Of a stretch of DNA of 64,000 nucleotides, positions 9,896 through 20,850 are shown piece after piece. Under the pieces are notes generated by a model. It was not told the origin of the DNA and made no database searches. It worked only from the letters and a program-made list of their open reading frames with translations. Each line of letters begins with the position of its first letter. The first letter of the stretch is position 1. A program made the translations under genes and the position numbers. Where the stretch lies: contig OW203984.1 in assembly GCA_934047225.1 (NCBI GenBank), positions 2,489,201 through 2,553,200 on the forward strand. Reading direction: 5' to 3'. The stretch is from Ypsolopha sequella. Taxonomy: Eukaryota; Arthropoda; Insecta; Lepidoptera; Ypsolophidae.

Positions 9896-10260
9896 ATGAA
9901 TTGTATTAATGCAATTTTATAAAATATATAGTTTCCTGTTAGGTTATCAAATAAATATTTGAGAAATCGAGGATTGAATGCCTCCTAGTCAAAGTACCGC
10001 AGTTGCGGAGCGCTTTATCAAGAGATCGTTTTTTTGGCGTGTTTTTGGATTCTAACAGGGGATGGGTTAGTTTTTGGTACACCCTAGTTTAAAAACGTAC
10101 GTTGCGTTGTCGCCTGCAATCCTGTCACGCTGGCGTCTATACATTGCACGCCGTGTCTTTGAAGCAGCCAACCTCGACGACCCCTTTCTGTCAGCGTATC
10201 AAGGCGTGCGGACTATTTGAGCGAACGAACTATACATCCCATGGTTCCTGTCCCTCTCAC

Positions 10261-10416
10261 CTTCAGTCCCGGCACGTGCGCAAAGAACGCCTCGGGGCTC
10301 TGCGAGTGGTAGAGCCCCCCGTGTCCCACTGCGCCGCAGGGCGCCCGCACCGTCAGCGCGCCGCAATCATACTGTCCGGCCGATCGGTACCGCGCCTTGG
10401 CCGCTTCGTTCACTAA
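10261..10416 (-). CDS. BCKDHB: BCKDHB exon 4 (E1 beta subunit, residues about 140-191)
   Basis: This 156-bp, 52-codon exon encodes [20 protein letters not shown]..., with [20 protein letters not shown] and ending HVPGLK. It is the central part of the branched-chain 2-oxoacid dehydrogenase E1 beta subunit, which with E1 alpha performs the thiamine-diphosphate-dependent decarboxylation of branched-chain keto acids in the mitochondrial matrix. The acceptor is TTGCAG|TTAGTG, the donor is AAG|GTGAGA, and both phases are 0. The next expected residues (VVIPR type) are not found to the left in the window, so exon 5 onward lies outside. A LINE tail ends just upstream of the acceptor. Confidence 0.95.
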
Positions 10417-10431
10417 CTGCAATCATAAATG

Positions 10432-11214
10432 TTATTTATTTAATATATTTAGGAAACAAACAGTAATTTACGTATAGAAAGAAATAAATAGACAATAACA
10501 AACAGACCTAAAGTCCCATAAAAGTGAAACACTTATTGAAAAATTTCGAACACAATTAAACAAGACGAAATAAACTAAAAATATGCTAAACATTAATGAA
10601 CAAGCAATATTAACTGTACATAAATTAATTACTTATATAATAATAGTAGTTTAACAATGATATACACACAAAAATATTAATAAAAAAAAAATGCAAAGAA
10701 CACATTCATACATAGAATAAAGCTTCTCCAACTTTATGTTTATAACTAGATAAGGATAATATAGCCGATTCTGAAGGCTTTAATTTTAGTTTTAGTGCTG
10801 TCAAAGCTAAATTTTCTTCATTGTAAAATAGTTCTTAAATGCTAGGAACAGAAGCTAAATTCCTTTTGAAAAATTTAGGTTTTGACAGCACTAAAACGAA
10901 TCGGTTTTAATGCAAAGATATCTATATCGCTTAGACATGTGTTATACGTGTTAGAACCACGTCGGAAAAAAGTATTTTTTGCATAACTTGTTGAGCAGAA
11001 GTGTAAATAAAAAGTATCTTTTGAACATGAAGAGGCACGAGGAATTTTAAATGTAACTTTTTATAGTAATGCATCGGAATCAATTTTATTGTTAATAATT
11101 TTGAAAAGAAATAAAGAATCTAGGTACTTGCGTCTACTTTGCAAGGATGGAATGCTATGGCGTTTAGACGCCCTCTCATAGCCTTGAAAAAAGTTTCTTG
11201 TTCGATACTCAAGT
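10432..11214 (-). pseudogene. LINE 3' end fragment, same family as the 38.4-40.5 kb element
   Basis: The minus strand matches about 39888-40500 of the larger plus-strand LINE: the C-terminus of the reverse transcriptase ORF from 'cttgagtatcgaacaagaaa' on, the stop region, and the 3' UTR 'ttctttaatgtt...gtttcctaaa'. Frame breaks are present. It is interrupted by the small MITE at 10761-10908. The pre-insertion join (gataaggataatgcaaag) is visible in the larger copy near 40185. It lies in BCKDHB intron 3, on the same strand as the gene. Confidence 0.9.
10761..10908. mobile_element. MITE, 'agccgattctgaagg' family, copy 1
   Basis: The inverted ends read 'tagccgattctgaaggcttt' and '...cactaaaacgaatcggtttt', with 'gtgctgtcaaa'/'tttgacagcac' inside. 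The right arm is shortened relative to copies at 12718 and 24711. It is inserted in the LINE remnant. Confidence 0.8.
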
Positions 11215-11404
11215 TATTATTATTATTTTCTTGTTTTTGTCTTCTGATAATGTGTGACTAACACATTTAATTCCACCACTGTTTCATCATAAACTAAAGC
11301 ACTGTATTAATACAAAATACATGTTTCGAGGAATTTGATATCCTGTAAATTCTTGTGATGATTGCTATGATCTACAACAAAATATAGAAGGTTATCAAAA
11401 TATA

Positions 11405-11700
11405 CTGGGTGAAATTTTTATAATCTTTTTCCTTCAAACAGGGTGTTCTACCCATGAATATGAACAACTTTTACTATGGGGCCAACCCTGAAATTGCGAA
11501 AAAAAAATCAGCTGTTCCATAGAAAAGTCAAATACCTACTCAATCGAAATGTATGAACCACTTTTTCCCAACATTGCAGGGAATAAATTAGGTCATTGCT
11601 TGTAACATTGACAGCAAATGTAAAATTAAACATACGTCTCATCTCTATGATACGATAAAATAGGTCTATAAAAAGTATTTCCACAATATTGTCAGACTTA
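11405..11700. repeat. Diverged copy of the 42.9 kb palindromic MITE
   Basis: 'gaacaacttttactatgggg' and the following 'gaaattgcgaaaaaaaaatc' echo 42965-43010, and a similar string lies at 36095-36125. Only parts are recognisable. Confidence 0.4.
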
Positions 11701-11994
11701 TCCTTGTATATTTTCACATTTTTAAAGGTACCTAAGGACCAAAATATACAGTGGAATTTTCGACGAAATATAATTGGCTACAATTTGCTAACGGTTTCAA
11801 TGAAAAGTGTTTCCGTAATTTTTTTTTTATTGCTTAGAACTACAGTAAGTGCCTACAGACAGCCTATTTTACTATAGAATTTATTATTATTCTAAGCTGT
11901 GTCTAAAAACACAGTATTGCTGGTGCGGCTTCTATTTTGAACATACACATATAAAAGTATTTTAAGTTGGTAGGAATCGTTGTAAAATACTGAC

Positions 11995-12138
11995 CTGGTC
12001 AAAAGCAGGGAACATGTAATCAGCAAACTGTATCTCAGCGATGGCGGTTGCTCCAGCAGTGGCTAGCCCAATGCCAAACCCGGCTATGCCCTGTTCACAC
12101 AGTGGTGTGTTGAACACTCTGTCTTTGCCATATTTATC
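11995..12138 (-). CDS. BCKDHB: BCKDHB exon 3 (E1 beta subunit, residues about 92-139)
   Basis: This 144-bp exon encodes [20 protein letters not shown]... through ...[14 protein letters not shown], one of the most conserved stretches of E1 beta (thiamine-diphosphate and alpha/beta interface region). The acceptor is TTTCAG|GATAAA and the donor CAG|GTCAGT, both phase 0, matching exon ends on both sides. No disruption is seen, so the gene looks functional here. Confidence 0.97.
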
Positions 12139-12255
12139 CTGAAATATACACATAACTCAGACAAAAGAAATTAAGGAATCTCAAGAGGTAGGGATATAGT
12201 TACACCACAATGTTTGAATATCATCAATGCCATAGAGAAACACTGAGGTAACACC

Positions 12256-12545
12256 TGTGTTTGACTGTCGAGGTAGCACCATCTTATTTGCTAGCCCACC
12301 CAAAATTATTCAGGGGAGAGTAAGAAGACAGCTCCCAAACAGACCAATTTATAGCGGCATATCCATTCCCTACATAAAACAGACTGGTGACGGGCAGCAG
12401 CGTCACTGGTGCGAGGGTTTCGGCACCGCGCTCACCAACCCGCCTGCCCAGCGTGTGTGAGTATAGGCATTTCTTCCAGGAGGACCGCCAAGAATGGCGA
12501 AATCTCGGAAAGGCTTATGTCCAGCAGTGGATGAACTAGGCTGAT
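12256..12545 (+). repeat. Dispersed repeat, copy 2 of an inverted pair
   Basis: This is the inverted counterpart of 9538-9895. A 67-residue frame runs through it (...TALTNPPAQRV), but the same stretch in the other copy is broken. It lies in BCKDHB intron 2. Confidence 0.6.
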
Positions 12546-12580
12546 AGATGGGATAAATATTTCGCAATATTCAGCTAAAT

Positions 12581-12717
12581 GTAGCTGATTTTAAAGCTTA
12601 TGAGTGTTGTCAAAACTCACTAAATTTTAATTTGTATTTAAAATAATGAGACAAAGCTAATTTACCTTGCAAAAAATTTAAAATTGACATTACTAAAAGT
12701 ACCTCTAAATCAGCTAC
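12581..12717. mobile_element. Small MITE with diverged inverted ends
   Basis: The ends are GTAGCTGATTT at 12581 and AAATCAGCTAC at 12707-12717, with partly matching arms inside ('gtgttgtcaaa' against 'ttgacattact'). It abuts the next MITE directly. Confidence 0.6.
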
Positions 12718-12889
12718 AATAAAGCCAATTCTGAAGTCTTTAATTTTAGTTTTAGTGCTGTCAAAGCTTAAAATTTTCCAAAGAAATTTAGCTCCTAATC
12801 CTAACGCTTAAGGACTATTTCGTATCAAAGAAAATTTAGTTTTGACAGCACTAAATCTAAAATTAAAGCCTTCAGAACCGGCTTTATTG
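12718..12889. mobile_element. MITE, 'agccgattctgaagg' family, copy 2
   Basis: The inverted ends are CAATAAAGCC and GGCTTTATTG, with arms of about 45 bp including 'agtgctgtcaaag' and 'tttgacagcact'. It is about 172 bp long and non-coding. Confidence 0.85.
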
Positions 12890-13442
12890 TCAATCTAATA
12901 AATAGAATAATCTCAAAAGATTATAATAAAGTTTTATACAGTGGTGTCGGTTTGGTGTAACACATCATAACTTTTTTAACAGGACTAACTTTATTTTGAG
13001 GGTCCTGTCTTTTTCCTTTTGATACAGAAAGAAAGAAAGAAACAGAACACATAAACAAGTTTAATCCTATCCACACACCACCAGCGTGACACACTACCTA
13101 TTGGCAGTTCTTATTGAGGCATCAGAGCCTTTCAATGGTTTATAATATGGAGCTGAAGCTGCAGTACCTGTGTACTAAACAATATTTATATTGCAATATT
13201 GCATTAAGGCCCCAGACTCTCTTTGCAACATTTCGCTTTCATCTTACCTGAGGCTTTAGAAGTGGCGCTCCCCCCGCTGCATTAAGATGTTAGAGACCGC
13301 ACCTGAATGTTGCTCTACTTCGTTAAATGAGTGTACGATTACTTAAAATTTAACATGTGAAGATTTTTAATTATTCAAGTAACGGTAATTTACAAAGTTT
13401 GGTTTGTTTATCGGAACAAACAAAATGAATTTGCAAAAGCAA

Positions 13443-14213
13443 ACGGGGATGGCGTGACACAAATTTTATACCAGCACCGCTGTCGCCACTTTTTGGAATA
13501 ACTAAAGCCGAAGCTACATCCTTTTTATTACTTTACTTACTTTTATTTAAAATATCTTAAAAAGCTATCGAAGTCACTAAAACTGACAGTCGAGATAACA
13601 ACGTGCTAGACAATAATGCATCAAAACAAAAGAACGTAGGCAACTGCGGTTCTTATCATTAAAACATCACATTTCTAAAACTAAATTTTTTACCTTTTTT
13701 ATTGCACCTTAGGCATAACCATGGACACACAAACTGACAGACACTTAATTACCGTAAGAGTTTCTATTTTTGATATTATATTACTTAAAGAACTGATTGT
13801 AATATGTGTGTGAGTATTAGGAATACATAATTTTAAATGTTTTCATTGTTACGATTTGATTATTAATTTTCTACATTTCCAAATTTTATAAAGGTATTTT
13901 TTATGTCAGGCATTAGTTAAATGAAAATCTTGATGAATAAAGAAATTTTCGGGCACAACTACAGTCAGGAACACAGGACCGTGCGGTCTATAATGCCTAG
14001 ATGCAGTTTAAGGTGTGACTAGGAATTTTGCCATTGCAATCTTAACCCAATGCACTAGGATGCATTTGACTAAAAATGCACTTGAATTTTTTCACTACAA
14101 ACGATGGTCGCTAGCCTCCCGGCACGCTCCTGGATAAGTTCTAGACATAAATCTCTGCAAAAGACTTGCAGGTGTTGCAGAAAAGTAAGAAAATGACAGC
14201 TGCACAGCCCATG
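13443..14213. repeat. Left arm of 3-kb foldback element
   Basis: Outer end ACGGGGATGG at 13443. Inner end 'ctgcacagcccat' at 14213. Confidence 0.85.
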
Positions 14214-15689
14214 AACCCCGTGGCGCAAAACTTAGACTTCTAGTAACGTAACGTCGTTCCTAGGCTAGTGTCAGCTTCTACACAACAATCTAACGTACCT
14301 GAGCAAAGCTCACCTGCTCGTAGACCTTTGCTACTCACATTCCTTAATCTTGAAACGTTCGTGACGAATGTAGAGATCATAGTACGTTTTCCTTGTATGT
14401 GTATATGTGTGTGTATGTCTAGTTATCGTACACGTACACGTATGTTGCGTAGGTTAAGATACTATGACGTGAACATGTCTTTACTACCTTTACTACGACC
14501 GTCGTCATGTAGCAGTCAGCATGTCAGCAATGATAGTATGACGTTAGGGTGCCGGAGCAGCAAGCGCAAGTACGAACGTCTGATATGCACTCTGTATGCT
14601 GCAATGCGCCGCAACGCTTGAGACACATCGATGCTGTAATGTTGCATAAACATTATTTACATTATGAAAGCTGTGTGTCATCCGTCACCGTCCTGCTCGG
14701 ACCCTCGAACGGCGAGAGCAGCAGCAAATATGTTAGCGAAAAGCGTTGTCACACTTTACTTTTGTTCTGTGACCGTAGCAACTAAATAATCCCAAATACC
14801 TTATCTTGGGTTTTATAAAAACTAGCACGGGTTCGTTGCTACGTAATTTCGTGATTCCCGAAGTATTTTTCCTTGTTAGCCAAGCGATTAAATTCATAGG
14901 TATAGGTCAAATAATTATTTGACTTATCGACCCGTTGTAATGAGGATAACGATCACTAAAAGGTATGTATCGCTAGGCATGACCATGTGTGGCAAAGCCG
15001 AATGATGTCATTGGGAATTCGACAGAATTCCAGCCAAGTTTGCGTCATGTGTGTAGTTAATTAAAAATTATCGCTGCGTCCCGTCCCGCACCTTTGAAAA
15101 CAAAATCACGGCAGAACTTTTGTATGTTGCGAAGTGTTCGCTGATGAGTCCCAAGCCGCGCTCTCGCGCTAAAATACATGGTTTTTTCTTCAAAGATAGC
15201 ACAGTCGCCGCACCTCATTCCATTGTGTGACCGCGGGCTCCATGCAGCGTTGGAGAGTCACGTGCAGAGCGGTCTTATCGGTAGCTCGGTGGTACGTACG
15301 GCCAAGACGGCCGGAGCAGCACCTGGTCGGTGTGCAAGTTAATCTTGTACGGAGTTTGAAAAAGTTAGCATGTCAAAACGTATGCACGTTGTATTAGCTA
15401 CATTAGGTATAAACCCAACTTTAGTTTAAAAACAAACGGTATGATAACATTTATTTAATTATGGCATAAAAATATGGTGAAATTCCGTTGACGTCAGGGT
15501 TTCAGGCAAACCACAGAAATAATTGCAATATTATCGGCATTATTTCTGATGGGTGACGCAAAAGTATAAACCGCTCGCGATTTAACCACAATTATTTATT
15601 AATTTAAATTATTGCCTAAATGCCTAATCAATTTTCCTTACATTGCATCATTGGATCGTTCACGTCACAGCCGATGATATCAGCAAGCT
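14214..15689. other. Unique centre of the foldback element
   Basis: 1476 bp without a recognised gene. Short frames (such as 14268-14621, plus) have no known motif. The block 15150-15370 is CpG-rich and looks like a promoter or 5' UTR sequence that could have been captured from a host gene. An 18-bp perfect palindrome (gtcaaataattatttgac) lies at about 14907-14924. Confidence 0.4.
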
Positions 15690-16460
15690 ATGGGCTGTGC
15701 AGCTGTCACTTTCTTACTTTTCTGCAACACCTGCAAGTCTTTTGCAGAGATTTATGTCTAGAACTTATCCAGGAGCGTGCCGGGAGGCTAGCGACCATCG
15801 TTTGTAGTGAAAAAATTCAAGTGCATTTTTAGTCAAATGCATCCTAGTGCATTGGGTTAAGATTGCAATGGCAAAATTCCTAGTCACACCTTAAACTGCA
15901 TCTAGGCATTATAGACCGCACGGTCCTGTGTTCCTGACTGTAGTTGTGCCCGAAAATTTCTTTATTCATCAATATTTTCATTTAACTAATGTCTGACATA
16001 AAAAAATACCTTTATAAAATTTGGAAATGTAGAAAATTAATAATCAAATCGTAACAATGAAAACATTTAAAATTATGTATTCCTAATACTCACACACATA
16101 TTACAATCAGTTCTTTAAGTAATATAATATCAAAAATAGAAACTCTTACGGTAATTAAGTGTCTGTCAGTTTGTGTGTCCATGGTTATGACTAAGGTGCA
16201 ATAAAAAGGGTAAAAAATTTAGTTTTAGAAATATGATGTTTTAATGATAAGAACCGCAGTTGCGTACGTTTTTTTGTTTTGATGCATTATTGTCTAGCAC
16301 GTTGTTATCTCGACTGTCAGTTTTAGTGACTTCGATAGCTTTTTAAGATATTTTAAATAAAAGTAAGGAAAGTAATAAAAAGGATGTAGCTTCGGCTTTA
16401 GTTATTCCAAAAAGTGGCGACAGCGGTGCTGGTATAAAATTTGTGTCACGCCATCCCCGT
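15690..16460. repeat. Right arm of 3-kb foldback element
   Basis: Inverted copy of 13443-14213, ending CCATCCCCGT at 16460. Confidence 0.85.
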
Positions 16461-16699
16461 GGGTTTTTTAGACCACAACTTCTAAAATACGGCTTTACGG
16501 GTTTTCGAATTAACACACATTAACATAACTTAATCTAAGCGAATTAGGGCATGCAATAATTCGCAGATTTTTACTAAACGGATGACGGATAATGTATTAT
16601 CCGGATAACCGGATACTTATGGTAAAAATTAAGGGTAGTAATAAAAGCTCCGAAAACTAAATTAAAACCGCCCAAAAAAACGGCCTACCGCAAACATCT

Positions 16700-17430
16700 T
16701 GAAAAAAAACGGGCCAAGTGCGAGTCAGACTCTAGTCAGAACCTAGGGTTCCGTATTGTGAATGATAAATTTAGTTTTATCATTTTTTTTCGTGAATTTC
16801 TCAACCGCTTTATTTTTTCTGTAATTCTTACGTAAACGCATATTACCATGATTTTTTTCATATTTTTCGGCCCACCAGTTTTGGAGATAAGAGGGGGGAC
16901 ATACATTTTTTTATAGATTTTCAAGGATTTCTCGAAATAGATGCAATTAAATATAGCCAAACTATATATTATTACAATAAGCTTTTTAATACCTACAATG
17001 TGATACCCATATTGTATTTTTATAAATATTTTTTTTCATTTATTTTACTTTTGTTTTATATTTTTTAAACACTATAGTTGTCCCGGTTATTGGTCAATTA
17101 TGATCTATAATGGACATTTTTTTCATATTTTTCGGTCTACCAGTTTCGGACATACACATTATTGTAGTTTTTTTAAAGATTTCACAAAACCAGTGCCAGT
17201 AAATATTGTAAAGGTATATATTTTTACAATCACCTTTTTAGTGTCTACAGTTTGATACCCATATTGTATTTTTAGGATATTTTTTATTTTTTTCACTTTT
17301 GTTTTGAAACTATTTTAAACAATTTCAAATTTTTCATATTTTTTTTACAATGTAATATGTAGGCAAATTAATGCTATTTTTGTGCCAAATTTCATGTCTT
17401 TATCTTTACGGTGCTAAAGTTATGATGCTG
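16700..17430. repeat. 'gtgcgagtc...gggttccgt' lepidopteran repeat
   Basis: Starts 'gggccaagtgcgagtcagac' and 'agggttccgtattgtg', then AT-rich sequence with two copies of 'catatttttcgg.c.accagttt' and an end 'acggtgctaaagttatgatg'. It is related to 26619-27355 and 45850-46170. Confidence 0.7.
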
Positions 17431-17434
17431 TGAA

Positions 17435-18310
17435 ATACGGACGGACGTAGATTAGACTTTATTATATCGAAACAGGGATTTCTTAAAATATTCAAAAAAT
17501 ATTTTATCCATAGTTGTTTACTTATTAAATGATAAGTGCAATATTCAAGTAGAGCAACTTTCATGATAATGTTCGCCTCTCCATAAGAATCTACGCGAGG
17601 GAAAGGGAGCAACCGTGCGAGCGGGAGGTAAAATGACGTCGAGCTACACAACACACGTCTGAACGCTGCGATGTCCCAGCGAAACTGAGGGAAATATCGA
17701 CGCGTTTTGTGTTTTAAACTCTCGATAAGTTTCGATTTGATAAATGTTCTTAAAATATTTTTTTAAATACCGGTTTTTGTTATTTCACTTATTAATAGTT
17801 CTATTCTACGTGTTTTAAATTTGACTATGCTAAACGATAGTTATCTAGTAGAAAAAAAATATTTTGTCAGTGGTTGAATTCATAAAATCACAACTACTTA
17901 AAGCACTCGAAATAAGAAAACTAAAGTATTATCCAAAAAAGTAACCAGGTAAGATTATTGTTGAAGATATGGGAATAAATGTTATCTGAATAAATTTCTT
18001 GTTTTTGTCATAATTTTTACGTGACGTGTGCATGAATAAGACTCTCAACGCGTAGAACATAAATAAAGGTATGTTTAAAGCCTAAAAAACCTAATAAAAG
18101 TAGCATTAAAGTAAATGAAAAATTAAGTTTTGAAATCTTCAAATTCCACAGTGTAAATTAACGTAAAATGTATTTTATTTATTGCTTTCTTACTAACTAA
18201 AATAAAATCTTTCTTTTCTGATAATTCTGCAAGAATACTGATTTTTAGGGGACTGGAGCCTTAATACATTATTTTTTTTCATTCCCATTGCCTAATATTG
18301 TCATACTTAC
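17435..18310. other. BCKDHB intron 2, 5' part, no recognised feature
   Basis: AT-rich and single-copy-looking. No coding pattern is seen. Confidence 0.5.
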
Positions 18311-18447
18311 TTGTAGTCCTAGAGCACATCTGAAGACTCCACCGAAGCCCACATCTTCACCGAACAGCAGGGCTGATGGATCTGACTTGAGTGAAATGTC
18401 TAGAGCACTATTGATGGCTTGCATCATGTTCATATTTGTGGTTTCCC
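18311..18447 (-). CDS. BCKDHB: BCKDHB exon 2 (E1 beta subunit, residues about 46-91)
   Basis: This 137-bp exon encodes [20 protein letters not shown], then [20 protein letters not shown] and ALGLQ. The FGEDV glutamate is the conserved residue that contacts the thiamine-diphosphate aminopyrimidine in this family. The acceptor is TTTTTTTCAG, followed by two bases completing a codon, so intron 1 is phase 1. The donor is CAA|GTAAGT, phase 0. No defects are seen. Confidence 0.96.
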
Positions 18448-18973
18448 CTGAAAAAAACATGACAGGGTTATTGTATAACTTAAGGAATCAAACTCTACCC
18501 CTTATTGACACTGGCTGTGGCCTATTTATGCTGTTTTGATGCATAAAGAATACAGCTGTGTTTTAAAAATAAAAGAAATATTTTTACATTACATTATGCT
18601 CCATACACTTGGCGAATGAGAACTACAGATAATGCATGACACTTTTGCTATTGTACCTATGTTAGAACTTTGTAACAACCACGTGTCCCATGATACCTTT
18701 CATTTTTTTTAACTATAGCTGCTGGTGATTTCTGTTCATTTATTTATTAATGTCTTTTATTGTCAGGGCTCCTACAAGTTAGGTACCTACAATATAGCAA
18801 GCCAGGTTCTGCAGTTACTACCACCATCCTAGGGACTGTGGAGACAGATAAAGGGACATGATGGCAATCTCCTGCAAGCAAAAGCCATCCTCTGTTTGAA
18901 AACTTATTCAAATTGTACTATCTTGTAGCCTGGACAACAGCATAAGAATAAGGGGCACAGAAAGATTTGTGGG

Positions 18974-19362
18974 TTAAGGGGCTCCACAGTGCTGAACATC
19001 AGTTTTGTATTGGATTCAGTTCCATCAATGTAGATGGTAAAAATAAAAAAAAAATAAGGCATGTTTTTTGACTCAAGATAATTATAATTCTAATATAAAT
19101 AATATATATATAATTATAAATCTTCTATTAATTAAAGTACTTTTAAAAAAGCATAATTCAAAACCGATTGAAACGAAACCAACACACGCAGATACTAACG
19201 AGTGAAAACCAACTTTATTACATAAAGAAATTATTGTTAATGCCATAATGTAGCCACAATTTCAAAATAACTGAAGTTTTGCATGCGTGGCATCTGATTA
19301 GAGCAGGATAGAGAGCTAAAAAACAAACGCTTACAATTTTAGCATAGTGCAGCCCCTTAATA
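18974..19362. mobile_element. MITE with 'taaggggctccacagtgct' ends
   Basis: 'ttaaggggctccacagtgct' at 18974 is mirrored by 'agcatagtgcagccccttaa' at about 19340-19361. It is about 390 bp in BCKDHB intron 1. Confidence 0.6.
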
Positions 19363-19589
19363 TAAAAAATACCACAAAGGAACGGAGAGACTGCCATACA
19401 TAACTTACCGGTTCGCTTCTGCGCTGATAGATTTCTGAAGTCTTTTTTTTATAGTGGCCCCTTATCTACACCTCAACCCGTAAACCAGACACAAATTACG
19501 TCCCTACATGATTTGAACCTGTGGCTTGGATTTGTGAATAGAACATTTTCAGTCCAACTTAACCTTAAAATAGGTAATGATTACAACTT

Positions 19590-19591
19590 GC
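19590..19591 (-). other. BCKDHB: Non-canonical GC splice donor of BCKDHB intron 1
   Basis: The minus strand reads GACG|GCAAGT. Exon 2 needs one base from exon 1 to stay in frame. The only donor that gives it here is this GC site, and the strict GCAAGT context is the one expected for GC-AG introns. The nearby GT (GTAATC) leaves two bases and breaks the frame. The joined codons read VDG then ETTNMN, as expected for the family. Confidence 0.8.
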
Positions 19592-19727
19592 CGTCAACCT
19601 GGACCGGTATTCCATCGTCAGGAAAGTAGGTGAAGTTTGAGGAGAGCCTCTTCGCGCAGCCATTCAGGTGCTTCCCAAGTTTCGTGAAGACAAAACTTCG
19701 TTTCGTAATTGTAATTAAACTGGTCAT
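19592..19727 (-). CDS. BCKDHB: BCKDHB exon 1 with mitochondrial transit peptide
   Basis: From the ATG at 19727 the frame reads MTSLITITKRSFVFTKLGKH, then LNGCAKRLSSNFTYFPDDGI and PVQVD plus one base. The first 30 residues are basic, hydroxylated and free of acidic residues, as in a matrix-targeting signal. NFTYFPDDG is the usual start of mature E1 beta. An in-frame stop lies upstream of the ATG, which fixes the start. The exon ends at an unusual GC donor. Confidence 0.9.
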
Positions 19728-19992
19728 TCTTGTATGAAGTGAATTCGTACAGCCGCACCGCTAGTACTGTATTTGAATAACAAGTTAAGTAATTCATCTT
19801 CTTATCTACAAGTCTAATTAGTTCTGTTGTATGTATGATAACTTTTACTGATAGTGAGTGTGGTATTTGGTTTGTATGACGTGACGGACGACTGACGACA
19901 CGACGGATATTTTTGCATTTTGTTTTGTTTACAAGCGTTCCTAAACGCCTGGGTTACAATATGTGCGTTCCTCCGCATGACGGGCGACCAGG
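19728..19992 (-). promoter_or_regulatory. Presumed BCKDHB 5' UTR and core promoter
   Basis: The sequence between the start codon and the upstream hAT element. A TCAGT initiator-like motif on the minus strand (CTATCAGTAAAAG) lies near 19850, giving a leader of about 120 nt. No TATA box is obvious. A remnant similar to the 20594 MITE end ('gttcctaaacgcctgggtta') lies at about 19936-19955. Confidence 0.35.
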
Positions 19993-20390
19993 CAGTGTTG
20001 CCAACCCCTGCCAAAATTTACCCCCAAGACTTTTTTTTAATCCCCCTAAAAACCCCCAAGTACTTATATGTTTTTATAATAAATAATAAATCTTATTTGA
20101 TGTAGTGCCCAAGTCGTTCATAATTCATAAAATAAAACGCCTTCATAGTCAATTCGTAATTTAAATTTAAAAAATATGCATAAGCTGCACAGTGCACAGT
20201 TGTAGAATGGGATAAAAATGGCGGACACTCTCACTGGTGTGGTGTGTCATGAGTAGCATTGGGAGAATTGGAATTGACGCTATTTTCAAACGCGATCATA
20301 ATTTTGGAATGAAATATTAACCAAAATAAATTAAACTAACATACAATATTGTTAGCTACCTAATATTTTTTGATACCATATCTTCCCTTC

Positions 20391-20475
20391 GGTCCGAAAT
20401 AGAATTACAATGGATCATAAGCCATTCACTTCATACTTTCGTAATCGATTTTAGCGATATAATTCTATTCGGACC
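20391..20475. repeat. Small inverted-repeat element inside the hAT element
   Basis: GGTCCGAAATAGAATTA at 20391 is mirrored by TAATTCTATTCGGACC ending at 20475. Confidence 0.75.
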
Positions 20476-20593
20476 GCAGGGCTTGTAACACAAATATAAA
20501 TTATAAGAGCGAAATGAAATCAGACGGACTAACGAATGTTGCAAAACAAAGGAACTGAGCAACGACAACGAAAATAATTAATATGTTAAGGTT

Positions 20594-20850
20594 GCATTCC
20601 TAAACACCCGGGTAAATGTAAAATTTAACTGTCAACCAACCGAGTATAAACGTACAGTACAGTGGAGACCAAATCAAGCCATACACTTGCAGTACGACAT
20701 TAGCCCCTACAGAGAAGAATATAAGATACTTAGGTACAAAGTCCAATGTGTCTTACTTGATGCGGTCTCCACTGTACATAAACCTTGTCAGAAATGTAAA
20801 ATTCAAATTGACAGTTTAAATTTCACATTTACCCAGGCATTTAGGAATGC
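20594..20850. mobile_element. MITE nested in the hAT element, itself containing another
   Basis: The outer arms GCATTCCTAAACACCCGGGT and ACCCAGGCATTTAGGAATGC are about 45 bp and include 'aactgtcaa'/'ttgacagtt'. Inside, ACAGTGGAGACC at 20659 and GGTCTCCACTGT ending at 20775 form a second inverted pair. Confidence 0.8.

Larger units (their letters stand above)
13443..16460. mobile_element. 3-kb foldback element with 771-bp inverted arms
   Basis: Arms at 13443-14213 and 15690-16460 are inverted copies of each other with few mismatches (for example around 13535 and 13635). Both outer ends read ACGGGGATGGCGTGACAC. The 1476-bp centre is unrelated to the arms, richer in CpG and ACGT motifs, and has no recognisable gene. 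No transposase is encoded. No target duplication could be fixed. It lies in BCKDHB intron 2, so it would be part of that pre-mRNA. It is likely a non-autonomous DNA transposon of foldback type. Confidence 0.85.

Noticed and set aside
14268..14621. 117-codon frame in the foldback centre
   Set aside because: No known motif, low-complexity Cys/Met/Val run from 'tgtatgtgtatatgtgtgtg', and no splice or promoter support.
15138..15180. Hammerhead ribozyme-like CTGATGAG core
   Set aside because: The required GAAA partner segment and closing stems are missing downstream.
19814..20014. 66-codon minus-strand frame as an upstream BCKDHB exon
   Set aside because: It runs across the hAT element end and the target duplication. 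The BCKDHB transit peptide is explained by the ATG at 19727.
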